The notes: generated by a model from the letters alone, not told the origin. DNA of 64,000 bases from Mesobacillus boroniphilus (GCF_018424685.1 NZ_QTKX01000002.1:62001-126000); one strand, 5' to 3'. Positions 48,841 through 58,304 are shown, numbered from the stretch's first letter. Made by a program: numbers and translations.

Positions 48841-49884
48841 CTTCAATTCGTGGTAAAAAACATCTGGATCATCGACATTGAGTACAATCCTGGTTGCTTT
48901 TCGCTTCAAACCATAAATGAGATGCACATCCTGGGGCTCGTGAAGCAGGATTTCAAACAATGGCTTCTCCTGGATCAAGTCAGGAACTCTTGCGTCATAG
49001 AGCTCTGCTCCTTCTTTCCGGCTGAACTTCTCCGGACCTTCATAGTGTTTGATTTCCTTAATGTTGCTTAAGGGCACGTGCATCGACTTCGAGAATCCTG
49101 TTTGCAGCAACAAATGCTCCGTAGTGAGCAGGAACGGTGTCAGGCGGGTGGCCTGCATTTCAGCAAGGATGAACAGGATTCCGTAAATGTTCAAGAACAG
49201 CAGGATATAAGAAACAATTGGGTTCCAGCTATGCAGGAAATAGTGCAGACCAATCGATTCTAACGCAATTGCATGGATGATCATGATATAAACAGCGTTC
49301 ACGCTTGTTTTTTTATGGTAGGTAAAAGCTTGCCCGTGTTCAATTTGGGATTTCTTTTTCCATGAAAAGAGTGCATAGTGAAACATCGAAAATTCAGTAA
49401 CAAAAATTTTAATCGCATTATTGTTCGGAAGATTCGTTTCGACAGCTTTTCTGATGTTGAACTGGAAAAAGGAATTCTGTCCAGCTAACTTTTTATATTC
49501 CCTCAGCAGTTTTGGCAGCCTTGTGATGATGGTGTAGGCAATATATAGTTCAAACAGCAGGAATGCGCCTTCCGAAACCATTAAGAGATAGGGAAGGAAG
49601 GGATAATCGGATAAATGCTGTTGTGGGATGATGAAGTAAGCTGCGGCAAACCCAGCAAATATGACGATCCCCATATACTTAAGGGAATACCTTTTACGAA
49701 TGATCAGTAAGTACGTCATGAGGGGCAAGATGATTATTAGGTCCAGCAAGGAACCGATGACGGCGCCCTCCGGGACAGGTCCGAACATGGTTGTTCGGTA
49801 AAGGATGTAATTCGTTAGCAGTATCAAAGAGGCTAAAACTGCATAAAGCAGTAATCTTGGCTTTTTCACGACTGTATTTGTCAT
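48823..49884 (-). CDS. Membrane protein with C-terminal PH-like domain, unknown function
   Basis: 353 residues from ATG 49884 (GAGGTGG upstream). Four helices in the first 125 residues, two more at about 200-245, then a soluble C-terminal part ('LTTEHLLLQTGFSKSMHVPL', 'NIKEIKHYEG') that has the look of a bacterial PH domain. I do not know a function; similar proteins are common in Bacillus genomes. Monocistronic with its own terminator. Confidence 0.65.
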   Translation of the reverse strand: MTNTVVKKPRLLLYAVLASLILLTNYILYRTTMFGPVPEGAVIGSLLDLIIILPLMTYLLIIRKRYSLKYMGIVIFAGFAAAYFIIPQQHLSDYPFLPYLLMVSEGAFLLFELYIAYTIITRLPKLLREYKKLAGQNSFFQFNIRKAVETNLPNNNAIKIFVTEFSMFHYALFSWKKKSQIEHGQAFTYHKKTSVNAVYIMIIHAIALESIGLHYFLHSWNPIVSYILLFLNIYGILFILAEMQATRLTPFLLTTEHLLLQTGFSKSMHVPLSNIKEIKHYEGPEKFSRKEGAELYDARVPDLIQEKPLFEILLHEPQDVHLIYGLKRKATRIVLNVDDPDVFYHELKRSLPE

Positions 49885-50104
49885 TATTATCCACCTCACT
49901 TATATTATAGCTGAATTCATAGTGCTAAAGTAGTGATTTAGGGTTGTTCGACAAAACTAGTGTTTGTAGAAATATTGGAAAAACTTCGAATGGATTAATT
50001 AAGGAATTTGACGTAATCGATGTAAGCAATAAACCGGGATTACCACACCTTTAAAAAGGGAAACATGCTATTAGGATACTTTTAGAAAAGGACGGTGGAT
50101 CGGT

Positions 50105-51004
50105 ATGTACGACTGCCTTATAGTTGGAGGCGGGATTGCGGGGCTCCAGGCGGCGATTCAGCTTGGGCGTTACAATCATCATGTGATGGTTCTTGATGCG
50201 GGGGATGGGCGCTCGTCAATTTGTCAGAGCTACCATAATATCCTTGGCTATCCAGATGGGGTAAGCGGCCCGGAGCTAAGGGAAATAGGCCGTCAGCAGG
50301 CTGCACAATATGGTGTGGAATTCGTGATTGGCAAGGCTGATCATGCACAAAAGGCGGAAAATGGGTTCGAAGTCAATGCTGAGTGCGGTGACAAATACAA
50401 GGCGAAGACATTGCTTTTGGCCACGGGTGTCATGGACAGAATTCCACCTTTTCCAGAGCTGATGCCAACGCTTGGAATCAGTGTGTATATCTGTCCGGAT
50501 TGCGATGGCCATGAAGTGAAGGACAAGTCCACAATCGTGATGGGATCAGGTAACCCAGGCGCGAACATGGCACTGACCTTGCATTATTTTACTGATAAAC
50601 TCACGTATGTTAATCACGAACAAAAAGAAGTGGATGAGGAAAAAATAGCAGCAATGAAGGAAAAGGGCATAAAGTATGTTGAGGGACCGATTGAAAAGGT
50701 TCTGGCAGACGGGCCTGACTTCAGGGGAGTTGTACTCGCAAACGGTGAGGAGCTGACTTCAGAACGCGGTTTCATGGCTTTTGGAGGAAATGAAGTGAAA
50801 TCTCAGCTCGCACAGCAGCTTGGCGTCGATCTTCATAAAAACAAGCATGTTTTAGTCGATCCGCGGACAAAAATGACAAATGTCGAGAACGTCTGGGCCG
50901 CAGGTGATCTTGTCGCCCATTCCGAGCAAACGACAATTGCCATGGGAGACGGTATGCAGGCCAGCATCTGGATCCATAAGACACTTTTAGCAGATAAGAG
51001 TTAG
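50105..51004 (+). CDS. Thioredoxin-reductase-like NAD(P)/FAD oxidoreductase
   Basis: 299 residues. FAD motif LIVGGGIAGLQAA, redox-pair region YICPDCDGHEV (CxxC) and NAD(P)-binding GSGNPGANMA, C-terminal 'NVWAAGDLVAHSEQTTIAMG'. It has the two-domain form of low-molecular-weight thioredoxin reductases but is diverged from TrxB, and its NADPH motif is altered (GSGNPG). May reduce a thioredoxin-like or flavodoxin-like partner. Monocistronic; followed by a 21-bp repeat. Confidence 0.85.
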   Translation: MYDCLIVGGGIAGLQAAIQLGRYNHHVMVLDAGDGRSSICQSYHNILGYPDGVSGPELREIGRQQAAQYGVEFVIGKADHAQKAENGFEVNAECGDKYKAKTLLLATGVMDRIPPFPELMPTLGISVYICPDCDGHEVKDKSTIVMGSGNPGANMALTLHYFTDKLTYVNHEQKEVDEEKIAAMKEKGIKYVEGPIEKVLADGPDFRGVVLANGEELTSERGFMAFGGNEVKSQLAQQLGVDLHKNKHVLVDPRTKMTNVENVWAAGDLVAHSEQTTIAMGDGMQASIWIHKTLLADKS

Positions 51005-51013
51005 TGATTGTGG

Positions 51014-51067
51014 TTATTCCACGTTCGCAGGGTTTTATTCCCCGTTGTGAGCAATATAATCCCCGTT
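51014..51067. repeat. 21-bp tandem repeat, 3 copies
   Basis: TTATTCCACGTT, TTATTCCCCGTT and ATAATCCCCGTT end at 51025, 51046 and 51067, exactly 21 bp apart. The linkers differ. Confidence 0.75.
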
Positions 51068-51079
51068 GGACAAAATGAA

Positions 51080-51107
51080 AGCCGCCACTCAATCTGGAGT
51101 GGCGGCT
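51080..51107. terminator. Terminator between the two flavoprotein genes
   Basis: AGCCGCCACTC/GAGTGGCGGCT hairpin with weak T-run. Confidence 0.8.
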
Positions 51108-51111
51108 ATTG

Positions 51112-52647
51112 TTAGTCAATATCGACTTTTTTCAGCGGCAGTTCGGCTGGGCCTTCAAGGACATCTCCTTTATAAGAGAAGCGTGAGCCGTGGCATGGGC
51201 AGTCCCATGAGCGTTCACCGTTGTTCCATTCCAGCTCGCAGCCCATATGGGTACAGGTAGTGTCGACGACGTGCAGTTGGCCATTTTCATCGCGGTAGGC
51301 ACCGGCACGCTTGCCATTAACTGTAACGGTAGCACCTTCATCGTTTTCAAGTGAGGTAGTCTGGGTTGATGGGCGTTCCAGCTTTCCTTTTACGAGCATC
51401 TGGGCAACATGGGTATTGGTGGATACAAATTTCTTCAGCTCAGGGTCTGCGTTAAACCTTTGCGGATCAAACACTTCCTTGTAAGGGGTGTCCTTCTTCA
51501 GGATTTGGTCGCTTAACATGATTGCGGCATTGATGCCGTTGGACATGCCCCATTTCCTGTATCCGGTCGCGACAAAAATGTTGTCGGTGCTGGCAGAATA
51601 CGGGCCTACGAATGGGACCTTATCGAAAGGAATAGGATCTTGTGCAGACCATCTGAACGGAATCTCCTTGACGCCAAACGTCTTGTTTGCGAATGCTTCT
51701 AGTGCTTCGTAATATTGGTGCGTATTCGTTTTATGGCCTACAGCATGGCTGTCACCGCCAAACAGGACGATTTTTTCACCGTTCCAATCAGTGTAACGGA
51801 GCGAGCGGGTAGGCTGCTCGGCATTGATGAACATGCCTCCTGGGAATTCCTTCTCCGTTTTTACTGCCAGCACATAGGACCGCTCTGGCTTCATCCTTGA
51901 AAAATAGAATCCTTTCAAGTCATAAAAAGGAAAGTGCGTGCTAACGATCATCTGATTGCAGCGCACCTTATGCCCGTCACGGGTTGTGACGACTGGCTCA
52001 GAGCCTTCCTCCATATCCACAGCGGTTGTGTTCTCGTAAATCTGGCCGCCCATTTCGGTAAAACGCTCAACCAGATGCTTTAAAAATTTTAGTGGATGGA
52101 ACTGTGCCTGGTTCCGCATTACGATCGCAGCTTTTGCCTCGACTGGAATCGGCACCTCTGAGACATACTCACTGCCATTGACGCCAAGTTTTTCATAAGC
52201 CTTGAATTCCTTCAGCAGCATTTCCATTTCTTGTTCAGAGTTGGTATAGATGTATGCATCCTCTTCCGAAAAACCACAGTCAATCTGTTGTTCTTTTGCG
52301 ATATTTTTAACAAACTGGACCGCATCATAATTGGCCTGGTAATAAAGGCGGGCTTTTTCCTCTCCAAAGTGGCTGATCAGCTCATCATAAATCAAGCCGT
52401 GCTGCGCGGTCACTTTGGCCGTAGTATGGCCAGTAGTTCCATTCAGGATGGATCCTGCTTCAATTACAGCGACTTTTACACCTGCTTTTGCCAGAAGAAA
52501 AGCAGAAGTCAAACCGGTGATCCCGCCGCCAACGACAGCGACATCGACCTTCAAATCCTCCTGAAGCTTTGGAAAAGTAGGGAGTTCAGACGTTTTAAGC
52601 CAGTATGGTTCAGGGAATTGAGGCAGTTTTGAATTGTAATTGTTCAT
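51112..52647 (-). CDS. FAD-dependent oxidoreductase with C-terminal Rieske domain (YhfW-like)
   Basis: 511 residues from ATG 52647 (AGGAGGATTGTTA). An N-terminal DAO-type FAD domain ('VAVVGGGITGLTSAFLLAKA') is followed from about residue 420 by a Rieske 2Fe-2S domain with CTHMGC and CPCHGSRF (two Cys, two His ligands). Bacillus subtilis YhfW has this layout. Electrons probably flow between FAD and the Rieske centre. Substrate unknown. Monocistronic. Confidence 0.9.
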   Translation of the reverse strand: MNNYNSKLPQFPEPYWLKTSELPTFPKLQEDLKVDVAVVGGGITGLTSAFLLAKAGVKVAVIEAGSILNGTTGHTTAKVTAQHGLIYDELISHFGEEKARLYYQANYDAVQFVKNIAKEQQIDCGFSEEDAYIYTNSEQEMEMLLKEFKAYEKLGVNGSEYVSEVPIPVEAKAAIVMRNQAQFHPLKFLKHLVERFTEMGGQIYENTTAVDMEEGSEPVVTTRDGHKVRCNQMIVSTHFPFYDLKGFYFSRMKPERSYVLAVKTEKEFPGGMFINAEQPTRSLRYTDWNGEKIVLFGGDSHAVGHKTNTHQYYEALEAFANKTFGVKEIPFRWSAQDPIPFDKVPFVGPYSASTDNIFVATGYRKWGMSNGINAAIMLSDQILKKDTPYKEVFDPQRFNADPELKKFVSTNTHVAQMLVKGKLERPSTQTTSLENDEGATVTVNGKRAGAYRDENGQLHVVDTTCTHMGCELEWNNGERSWDCPCHGSRFSYKGDVLEGPAELPLKKVDID

Positions 52648-52826
52648 TAACAATCCTCCTTAAAAAACTTCATAATAACTAATTTTTCCTGTTTTGATAA
52701 AAAACATGCTTTTTTCTTTTACCCGCTTAGAAAAGGAATAGACAAGTTTTTGCCAAATTGAGCGGATTGTCTAAGAATGAGGTTAGTGCGTGGTAAAATG
52801 GAAGCATCACAGAATGGAGGGCCAAT

Positions 52827-54161
52827 ATGGAGATAACAGTTGTCGGTACAGGCTATGTTGGCCTTGTTACGGGAGTATGTTTCGCAGAAGTTGGGTACAA
52901 TGTGACCTGTTTTGATATAGATGTAAATAAAATCGGCAGGCTTGCCGAAGGGAGATGCCCGATTTATGAGCCAGGCCTTGAGGAGATGCTGCAAAAGAAT
53001 TTGGCAGAGGGCAGGCTTCATTTTACCTCTGACTCAAAAGCAGTCTGCTCAAAGTCGGATTATATTTTTATTACTGTCGGTACGCCGGAAAATGAAGATG
53101 GGTCGGCAAATCTTGAATATTTGGAGGCTGCAGTTGCTGACATCGGTGCCAATTTGTGCAAAGATGCTGTAATTGTCATCAAAAGCACCGTGCCAGTAGG
53201 TACAAATGAACGAATTTATAAAATGCTGCAGGATATCATTCACTGCGACGTCCAGGTAAAAGTCATCTCGAATCCCGAATTCCTGCGTGAAGGATCGGGA
53301 ATTCGGGATACGTTCCATGCTGACCGGATTGTCATTGGCGCAGATGATTACGAGGCTGGACGAGCGGTGGCGCGGCTGTATGAACCCTTTGAGCGGCCAG
53401 TTGTGCAGACAGATATCCGCAGTGCGGAGCTCATCAAATATGCTTCCAACGCATTTTTGGCAACGAAAATCAGCTTTATCAATGAAATCGCCAACCTTTG
53501 TGAGCACACCGGCGCCAATATCGAGGACGTGGCTAAGGGTATGGGCATGGACCAGCGGATCGGCAGCCAGTTTTTAAAAGCAGGAATTGGATATGGAGGT
53601 TCCTGCTTCCCGAAGGATACGAAGGCGCTTGAAAAAATGACAGAGGACTATGGTTACGATTTTAAAATCCTGCGGTCCGTGATCGAGGTGAACAGCAGGC
53701 AAAAGCAGCAGCTGTTTTACAAAGCGAAGGAGATGCTCGGGAGCCTCAGAGGGAAAAGAGTAGCAGTACTGGGCTCGGCATTCAAGCCGCATACCGATGA
53801 TATCCGTGAAGCACCGTCAATCGAGCTGATTGCCCAGCTGATTGAAGAACAGGCCGATATTTCTGTCTATGACCCTGCTGCAACTGAAAAAGTGGAGGAG
53901 CTATTCGGCAGCCGACTATATTACGCGGAGACTGTGGACGCGGCAATTAAAGGTGCGGATATAGTCTTCATCATGACTGAGTGGCCGGAAATCACTCAAT
54001 ATGATTTAGCACGTTTCCGTCTATTCATGCGCGAACCAGTTATTTTTGACGGAAGGAATTGCTATAGCTTGGTCGAGGCGGAGTCAGCTGGCTTAACGTA
54101 TGTTTCTGTCGGGAGGATGTCGGTTAACGTGAATTCATATATCGATTGTCTGGAACTTTAA
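52827..54161 (+). CDS. UDP-glucose 6-dehydrogenase
   Basis: 444 residues. N-terminal NAD motif VVGTGYVGLVTGVCFAEVGY, 'ELIKYASNAFLATKISFINE' with Lys204 and Asn208, catalytic Cys260 in GYGGSCFPKDT, C-terminal domain 'VAVLGSAFKPHTDDIREAPS'. Oxidises UDP-glucose twice to UDP-glucuronate, precursor of teichuronic acid or other acidic polysaccharide (tuaD/ugd type). GGAGGG ribosome site. Could feed the epimerase at 9.8 kb. Monocistronic with terminator. Confidence 0.95.
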   Translation: MEITVVGTGYVGLVTGVCFAEVGYNVTCFDIDVNKIGRLAEGRCPIYEPGLEEMLQKNLAEGRLHFTSDSKAVCSKSDYIFITVGTPENEDGSANLEYLEAAVADIGANLCKDAVIVIKSTVPVGTNERIYKMLQDIIHCDVQVKVISNPEFLREGSGIRDTFHADRIVIGADDYEAGRAVARLYEPFERPVVQTDIRSAELIKYASNAFLATKISFINEIANLCEHTGANIEDVAKGMGMDQRIGSQFLKAGIGYGGSCFPKDTKALEKMTEDYGYDFKILRSVIEVNSRQKQQLFYKAKEMLGSLRGKRVAVLGSAFKPHTDDIREAPSIELIAQLIEEQADISVYDPAATEKVEELFGSRLYYAETVDAAIKGADIVFIMTEWPEITQYDLARFRLFMREPVIFDGRNCYSLVEAESAGLTYVSVGRMSVNVNSYIDCLEL

Positions 54162-54233
54162 AATTAAAGTGGCTGGGAAAACAAACGACCATTCTTTCTT
54201 CTTCATTCGGTTCATGTAAACTTAAAGACATTT

Positions 54234-54271
54234 GAAAGGATCACCATCTCGCTGAGGATGGTGATCCTTTC
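54234..54271 (+). terminator. Terminator of UDP-glucose dehydrogenase gene
   Basis: 14-bp perfect stem AAAGGATCACCATC/GATGGTGATCCTTT. Confidence 0.88.
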
Positions 54272-54476
54272 ATTTAGAAAAAATTTTGCCTGTAAAATTT
54301 TTAATTATCAAAGCTTATATCGGCAAACAAAACATGTGCAATCGCAACTTTGCCTGAGATATATGAAAATGAACTGTGTACTAATATCTATTATATATAG
54401 CCTTTTCTATTTCCTCGAAAGACCAAACCTCTCCATAAAACTATTTTAAGATACAGATAATAATTTGAATATAAAT

Positions 54477-54491
54477 AATTTTTTGAAAATT
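54477..54491. promoter_or_regulatory. CodY box
   Basis: AATTTTTTGAAAATT matches the CodY consensus AATTTTCWGAAAATT at 14 of 15 positions. It lies one base before TTGACA (54493-54498). CodY represses amino-acid uptake genes when branched-chain amino acids and GTP are high, which fits the operon downstream. Confidence 0.75.
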
Positions 54492-54492
54492 A

Positions 54493-54521
54493 TTGACAAC
54501 CTAATGTATTCACGTTAAATT
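54493..54521 (+). promoter_or_regulatory. Candidate SigA promoter of the ABC importer operon
   Basis: TTGACA (54493-54498), 17 bp, TAAATT (54516-54521). A second pair TTGACT (54548) / TATATT (54569) has a short 15-bp spacing. Confidence 0.45.
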
Positions 54522-54589
54522 TAGTGTTAAATCCAAGACGTTAAATATTGACTGCGGTAAAATAACGTTATATTTACGTTGTGTTAAAT
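54515..54589. repeat. GTTAAAT repeat cluster
   Basis: TTAAAT at 54515, 54527, 54541 and 54584, each after G or CG, plus GTTATATT at 54568. Spacing 12, 14 and 43 bp. It may be the binding region of an unidentified regulator; it overlaps both candidate promoters. Confidence 0.4.
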
Positions 54590-54618
54590 CTAAAAGGATT
54601 AGGAGGGGTGCACCTTTT

Positions 54619-54632
54619 TGTAATCGTTTCCA
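54619..54632. promoter_or_regulatory. CcpA cre-like site
   Basis: TGTAATCGTTTCCA fits TGWAANCGNTNWCA at all but one defined position. Downstream of the promoter, so it would act as a roadblock under glucose excess. Confidence 0.5.
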
Positions 54633-54868
54633 TTCATGGTCTTTTGAAAGCAGAACGAAAGGAAATGCACGTATCCACTACGCTCATAGTGATTACTTTA
54701 GCGGCTTGATCGTGGTTAAATAAGCAATTCTGTCTTTTAAAGAAAGAGGGAAAGCAATTCCCTGAATCAGCTATAGATAATTTGGTGAATCATGAAAACA
54801 TATAACATATATTTAGAAATGCGTATATTTTAAGTGATAAAAATTATTCATCAAGAAGGGTGGGTTCA

Positions 54869-55747
54869 ATGAACGACTCAATTCAATTCTTAATTTCCGG
54901 TTTAACAATTGGCAGCATTTATGCCATTGTGGCACTTGGCTTTGTCACCATTTACAGTGTCACAAAAGTTATTAATCTAGCACAGGGTGAGTTTGTCATG
55001 CTCGGTGGAATGACATTCTTTTCTCTTCTTAAACTAGGAATTCCTTACTTCATTGCGTTTTTATTGACAATCGTCATAGTGATGGCGATCGGATGGCTGT
55101 TTGAATGGGCAGTTATCCGAAAAGCTAAGGGTGCTGACCCGCTCAGCTTAATCATTTTGACGATAGGCACTGCCATATTTATCCGTGGAATCGCAGGTGT
55201 TATATGGGGGAAGAACTCTGTGAAGGTTGAACCTTTTACAAATAATGAACCTCTCAATGTGCTGGGTGCTTCCATTACACCTCAAAGTGTCTGGGTTATG
55301 GTTTTTATGCTTCTTGTTGTCATGGTCCTCTACTTCTTGATTGAAAAAACGATGCTCGGGAAAGCATTCCGTGCCTGTTCTGTTAATCCGGCTGCTGCGA
55401 GGCTAATGGCCATCAGTCCGAGAAAAATGTCTTCCTTATCCTTTGCTTTGAGTGCTGGTCTTGGTGCAATCGCCGGCCTGGTCATTGCACCGATCATGTT
55501 CCCTTCCTATGATATGGGAATCATGCTTGGGATCAAAGGATTTTCGGCTAGTATATTAGGCGGTTTAGGAAGCGCTCCCGGTGCGGTTATTGGCGGCCTG
55601 TTGTTAGGTGTAATTGAATCATTAGGGGCTGGATATATCAGCTCAGGAATTAAAGATGCGATTTCCTTCGGTGTAGTCCTGATGATTTTATTGATCCGGC
55701 CTTTTGGATTGCTGGGAGAAAAGAATGTTGGGAAAGGGGGGCTGTAA
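54869..55747 (+). CDS. Branched-chain/aromatic amino-acid ABC transporter permease, LivH type
   Basis: 292 residues from ATG 54869 (AAGGGTGGG upstream). About eight membrane helices; opening 'GLTIGSIYAIVALGFVTIYS' and 'VINLAQGEFVMLGGM' are LivH signatures. With LivM it forms the channel of a HAAT-type importer. First gene of a five- or six-gene operon; 2 bp before the next gene. The CodY site upstream supports an amino-acid role, while the PaaI-like gene at the end leaves aromatic acids possible. Confidence 0.9.
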   Translation: MNDSIQFLISGLTIGSIYAIVALGFVTIYSVTKVINLAQGEFVMLGGMTFFSLLKLGIPYFIAFLLTIVIVMAIGWLFEWAVIRKAKGADPLSLIILTIGTAIFIRGIAGVIWGKNSVKVEPFTNNEPLNVLGASITPQSVWVMVFMLLVVMVLYFLIEKTMLGKAFRACSVNPAAARLMAISPRKMSSLSFALSAGLGAIAGLVIAPIMFPSYDMGIMLGIKGFSASILGGLGSAPGAVIGGLLLGVIESLGAGYISSGIKDAISFGVVLMILLIRPFGLLGEKNVGKGGL

Positions 55748-55749
55748 TC

Positions 55750-56784
55750 GTGCGTAAAGGTGTCCAGTCATTCAGCTGGAAAGGGATTGCAGTTTTTTCA
55801 ATTTTAATCATATTGCTTCCATTCATTTTTTCATCTTCCTTCTATATCACGAAAGCTACATTTGCAGGAATCTATACGATCGTTGCCGTCGGATTGGGAT
55901 TATTGATGGGGTTTGCCGGCCAGATTTCCCTTGGTCAGGCTGCATTCTATGGAATTGGAGCTTATTCAACTGCAATATTAACGACAACTTATGGTCTTAA
56001 CCCATGGATGACTCTTGTTATTTCTCTGGCAGCTCCTGCCCTGCTGGCCTACTTGCTCGGCCATACGATGGCAAGGCTTCACGGCTATTATTTGGCTATG
56101 GCGACACTGGCATTTGGGATCGTGATCCATGTTCTTTTAACAGAATGGAAGTCGGTCACAAAAGGGGCTTCAGGATTTTTTGGTATCCCAAAGATTGAAC
56201 TTTTCGGTTTTACATTCCGGCAGGGATTATCCTATTACTATTTAGTTTGGGCCTGTGCCTTGATTGTCATCCTCATATCTCTTAATATCATCCACTCTCG
56301 AATAGGCCGTGCCTTAAGGTCAATACATGACAGCGAAGTAGCGTCAAGTGCCATGGGAGTTGATACGGGAAAGTACAAGATGCAGGTTTTTATCATTAGC
56401 TCTATGTTTGCAGGGCTGGCAGGCTGGCTTTTTGCCCATATGTCATACAGCATCTCTCCGGGATCCTTCGGGTTGAATGGTTCAATCCTATTTTTGACGA
56501 TGGTCGTTTTAGGAGGAGCTACAAGTATCTGGGGTGCTGTCTGCGGTGCGCTTTTAATTTCGGCAATCAGTATAGTTGTCCACACTGCGGGCTCCCATGT
56601 TTCGTTTATAACCAGTGATTTTGAACAAGTACTCTATGGATTTATCATGATGCTTATTGTTATTTTTCTTCCACAAGGCCTGGTTCCTGCCTTTAGTTCA
56701 AAGTTGAAAAAAATAACACAGAGTTCTGTCAGGACAAATAAAATCCCAACGATAGGAACGGTGAAGGGGGATCAAAATGTCTAG
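55750..56784 (+). CDS. Branched-chain/aromatic amino-acid ABC transporter permease, LivM type
   Basis: 344 residues, GTG start right after AAAGGGGGG. About ten helices; 'GLLMGFAGQISLGQAAFYGIG' and 'GATSIWGAVCGALLI' are LivM marks. Second half of the membrane channel. Its end overlaps the start of the ATPase gene by 8 bp. Confidence 0.9.
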   Translation: MRKGVQSFSWKGIAVFSILIILLPFIFSSSFYITKATFAGIYTIVAVGLGLLMGFAGQISLGQAAFYGIGAYSTAILTTTYGLNPWMTLVISLAAPALLAYLLGHTMARLHGYYLAMATLAFGIVIHVLLTEWKSVTKGASGFFGIPKIELFGFTFRQGLSYYYLVWACALIVILISLNIIHSRIGRALRSIHDSEVASSAMGVDTGKYKMQVFIISSMFAGLAGWLFAHMSYSISPGSFGLNGSILFLTMVVLGGATSIWGAVCGALLISAISIVVHTAGSHVSFITSDFEQVLYGFIMMLIVIFLPQGLVPAFSSKLKKITQSSVRTNKIPTIGTVKGDQNV

Positions 56785-57559
56785 CTTGCTGCAGGTGAAA
56801 AATGTGACGAAGCGGTTTGGCGGAGTGGTCGCCAATCGTAATGTCTCGTTCACAATCGACGAAAAAGATATAACTGGATTGATTGGGCCTAACGGAGCAG
56901 GGAAGAGTACATTATTCAATATGGTTTCAGCTGTTTTTCCCCCGTCAGAAGGAGAGATTTGGTTTGAAAATCACAAAATAGATTCGCTGCCTTCCCATAA
57001 AATCGCGCCAATGGGTATTTCCCGTACATTTCAAAACTTGCAGGTGTTCAAGAAAATGACGGTCATCGAAAATGTAATGGTAGGTTTGCATACCAGGACT
57101 ACCTCTAGTTTGGCAGCGGCTGCATTTCGATTCCCCCGCTCCAGAAAAGAGGAGAAATTCATTTACGAAAACGCTATGGAAGTAGTCAACTTCGTTGGCC
57201 TGGAAGACATCCTGGAAGTAGATGCAGGCAATCTGCCATTGGGAAAACTGAGATTGCTTGAATTAGCTCGTGCACTCGCGACAAAACCGAAGCTCCTGCT
57301 GTTGGATGAAATCGCTGCGGGTTTGAATCACCAGGAAACTCTCGAAATGAGTGACCTTATTTTAAAAATAAGAGATCAAGGGGTTTCAATTTTTGTCGTC
57401 GAGCATGATATGGATTTAGTCATGAAAATATGCGACAAAATCATTGTCCTTGACCAGGGCGAGAAAATCGCGGAAGGGACTCCAAAAGCGGTGCAGAACA
57501 ATCAGCGTGTCATAGAAGCTTATCTTGGCGCAAGTGACGAGGAGGAGCTGACAGTATGA
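56777..57559 (+). CDS. ABC transporter ATPase, LivG type
   Basis: 260 residues. Walker A GPNGAGKST, Walker B KLLLLDEIAAGLN, switch His in EHDMD. The signature motif reads LPLGKLRLLELA instead of LSGGQ, as commonly seen in LivG-type subunits. Hydrolyses ATP to drive uptake together with the LivF-type protein whose start overlaps its stop by 4 bp. Confidence 0.92.
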   Translation: MSSLLQVKNVTKRFGGVVANRNVSFTIDEKDITGLIGPNGAGKSTLFNMVSAVFPPSEGEIWFENHKIDSLPSHKIAPMGISRTFQNLQVFKKMTVIENVMVGLHTRTTSSLAAAAFRFPRSRKEEKFIYENAMEVVNFVGLEDILEVDAGNLPLGKLRLLELARALATKPKLLLLDEIAAGLNHQETLEMSDLILKIRDQGVSIFVVEHDMDLVMKICDKIIVLDQGEKIAEGTPKAVQNNQRVIEAYLGASDEEELTV

Positions 57560-58293
57560 CTTCTAGTATTTTAGAAATTAAGGACGTTTCTTATAGCTAC
57601 GGCCCAATCAAGGCTTTGGACCATATTAGTTTTGAAGTGAATAAAGGTGAAATCGTCGCCTTGCTTGGAGCTAATGGAGCGGGAAAAACGACAGTGCTGA
57701 AAAATATCTCAGGCCTTCTTAAGCCAACGGCCGGTCAAATCTTTTTTGAAAATGAAGAGATCACCAGGCTAGAAGCTGAAAAAATAGTTGAAAAACGCCT
57801 GATCCTTGTTCCAGAACATAGGCAGGTATTCAGCACATTAAGTGTGATTGATAATTTGTATTTAGGTGCCTTCCATCATTACAAAAAATCTGGCAAAAAA
57901 GAAATTGAACAGGATATTGAAAAGGTTTTTGGATTGTTTCCGATTTTAAAAGAACGTAAGGATCAGCTGGGCGGAACGCTTTCAGGGGGACAGCAGCAGA
58001 TGCTGGCGATAGCAAGGGCGATCATGTCCAAGCCAGAGTTGTTATTGCTGGATGAGCCTTCGCTTGGGCTGGCCCCATTAATTGTTAAAGAGGTTTTAAA
58101 TTATGTAAAGCAGCTGCGTGATGAATTCGAGGTTACTGTATTGCTGATCGAACAAAATGTGAGCGCTTCCCTTAAAATTGCCGACCGTGGATATGTGATG
58201 TCACACGGCAGCATCATTAAACAGGGAGATTCTATAAACCTGCTGAATGATCCTGAAATAAAAGAAGCCTTCCTGGGCCATACCGTTTCGTAA
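57556..58293 (+). CDS. ABC transporter ATPase, LivF type
   Basis: 245 residues. Walker A GANGAGKTT, signature LSGGQQQMLAIARA, Walker B LLLLDEPSLGLAP, switch region LLIEQNV (Gln in place of His-Asp, as usual in LivF). Second ATPase of the importer. A short hairpin lies between it and the binding-protein gene. Confidence 0.92.
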   Translation: MTSSILEIKDVSYSYGPIKALDHISFEVNKGEIVALLGANGAGKTTVLKNISGLLKPTAGQIFFENEEITRLEAEKIVEKRLILVPEHRQVFSTLSVIDNLYLGAFHHYKKSGKKEIEQDIEKVFGLFPILKERKDQLGGTLSGGQQQMLAIARAIMSKPELLLLDEPSLGLAPLIVKEVLNYVKQLRDEFEVTVLLIEQNVSASLKIADRGYVMSHGSIIKQGDSINLLNDPEIKEAFLGHTVS

Positions 58294-58304
58294 ATTATTG
58301 GATT

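Larger units (their letters stand above)
54272..54868. promoter_or_regulatory. Long regulatory leader of the ABC importer operon
   Basis: 597 bp without a convincing gene. It holds a CodY-box-like site (54477-54491), a TTGACA promoter, GTTAAAT repeats (54515-54589), a strong AGGAGGGG without a good start codon (54601-54608), and a cre-like site (54619-54632). A short frame at 54258-54449 lacks a ribosome site and was not accepted. Confidence 0.6.

Noticed and set aside
54258..54449. Possible 63-codon gene after UDP-glucose dehydrogenase
   Set aside because: It begins inside the terminator hairpin, lacks a ribosome site and has no protein-like pattern.
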